Shown: positions 40,761 to 40,896 of the stretch, piece after piece
Position numbering within the stretch: the stretch's first letter is position 1
Layout of the letters: each line of letters begins with the position of its first letter
Assembly: GCA_023411775.1 (NCBI GenBank)
Contig: JAEYOL010000262.1
Location: 1-40,896 of the forward strand
Origin: Bacteroidota bacterium
GTDB taxonomy: Bacteria; Bacteroidota; Bacteroidia; Chitinophagales; Chitinophagaceae
Length of the DNA stretch: 40,896 nucleotides
Direction: 5' to 3'
The notes under the pieces: generated by a model
Told to the model about the DNA's origin: nothing
Database searches by the model: none
Seen by the model: the letters and a program-made list of their open reading frames with translations, nothing else
Position numbers and translations under genes: made by a program

Positions 40761-40896
40761 GTTGTGCTTCTTTTAAAAAAATACCTGATGAGTTAAGACG
40801 GGTGATCAGGAACTGGGAATAAACGTTTCGCTTTTCCTCTGCAGGCATATTCGGTGCGTCCGCCTCCAGCCATTCTTGAGGCACCAGTGAAACGAT
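40738..40896 (-). CDS. HipA-like kinase domain protein, C-terminal fragment cut by window edge
   Basis: A frame open from the right edge to TGA at 40740-40738 encodes 52 residues: IVSLVPQEWLEADAP, then a helix EEKRNVYSQFLITRLNSSGIF and LKEAQHARKTII. This matches my memory of the C-terminus of the HipA-like kinases that precede DUF3037 genes (final VPDEWL and FL..RL helix). The rest lies outside the window, so the catalytic part is not visible. It overlaps the DUF3037 gene by 23 bp. Confidence 0.65.
   Translation of the reverse strand: MVSLVPQEWLEADAPNMPAEEKRNVYSQFLITRLNSSGIFLKEAQHARKTII

Overview
The window reads as a chromosomal segment of a Bacteroidota bacterium, most likely of the Chitinophagaceae type. 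Evidence is a SusC/SusD pair, a secreted protein ending in a type IX secretion (T9SS) sorting domain, a TAnnTTTG-type promoter in front of a tRNA gene, a short primary-type sigma factor without region 1.1, mostly poor Shine-Dalgarno sites, and many Bacteroidota-typical DUF families. No phage, insertion sequence or CRISPR array was seen.

Layout. Positions 1-835 hold the start of a HisKA_3-type sensor kinase and an upstream seven-helix membrane protein (both minus strand), followed by about 690 bp without genes and an orphan NarL/LuxR response regulator. From 2.2 to 14.4 kb lies a mosaic of small accessory units: a methyltransferase, a secreted DUF6263-like protein with a 50-residue membrane miniprotein overlapping its stop, a membrane-anchored papain-like protease with a thioredoxin-like protein and a DUF4442 protein, a beta-CASP metallo-hydrolase, a DUF4136 lipoprotein, an Fpg/Nei glycosylase, DUF72, a histone-H1-like DUF6496 protein, a four-helix copper-binding-like protein next to a FAD/Rieske oxidoreductase, a CinA-like amidohydrolase and a WalJ-like metallo-hydrolase.

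From 14.4 to 29.6 kb lies the main system, a complete-looking myo-inositol utilisation locus organised like a polysaccharide utilisation locus. A divergent LacI-type regulator is followed by susC, susD, a secreted PI-PLC/GDPD-like phosphodiesterase, iolJ, iolB, iolC, iolD, a sodium/solute symporter, an iolE-type TIM-barrel protein and an iolG-type dehydrogenase. Read as a pathway, the phosphodiesterase may free inositol or glycerophosphoinositol outside the cytoplasm, SusCD and the symporter import it, and IolG-IolE-IolD-IolB-IolC-IolJ convert it to DHAP plus malonate semialdehyde. IolA, which would convert malonate semialdehyde to acetyl-CoA, is not in the window. Two tandem operator-like boxes lie between the regulator and susC, and a 19-bp hairpin that is stable only as plus-strand RNA follows susD.

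After the operon come a promoter, tRNA-Glu(UUC) and a terminator. A second membrane-sensor module follows on the minus strand: seven-helix protein, HisKA_3 kinase and LuxR regulator, with overlapping genes. Its first gene is homologous to the seven-helix gene at the left edge. The right part (32.7-40.9 kb) has an S10 carboxypeptidase, a c-type cytochrome lipoprotein, an RpoD-like sigma factor, a T9SS cargo protein, a membrane protein with a GNAT acetyltransferase, a lipoprotein with two aspartyl-protease motifs, a Spy-like periplasmic protein followed by a deeply nested RNA fold ending in a T run, and finally DUF3037 overlapping the end of a HipA-like kinase cut by the window edge.

The strongest candidates for something undescribed are the duplicated seven-helix sensor/kinase module, the inositol locus with its own SusCD and phosphodiesterase, the structured RNA at 39.75-39.89 kb, and the hidden miniprotein at 3.0 kb.
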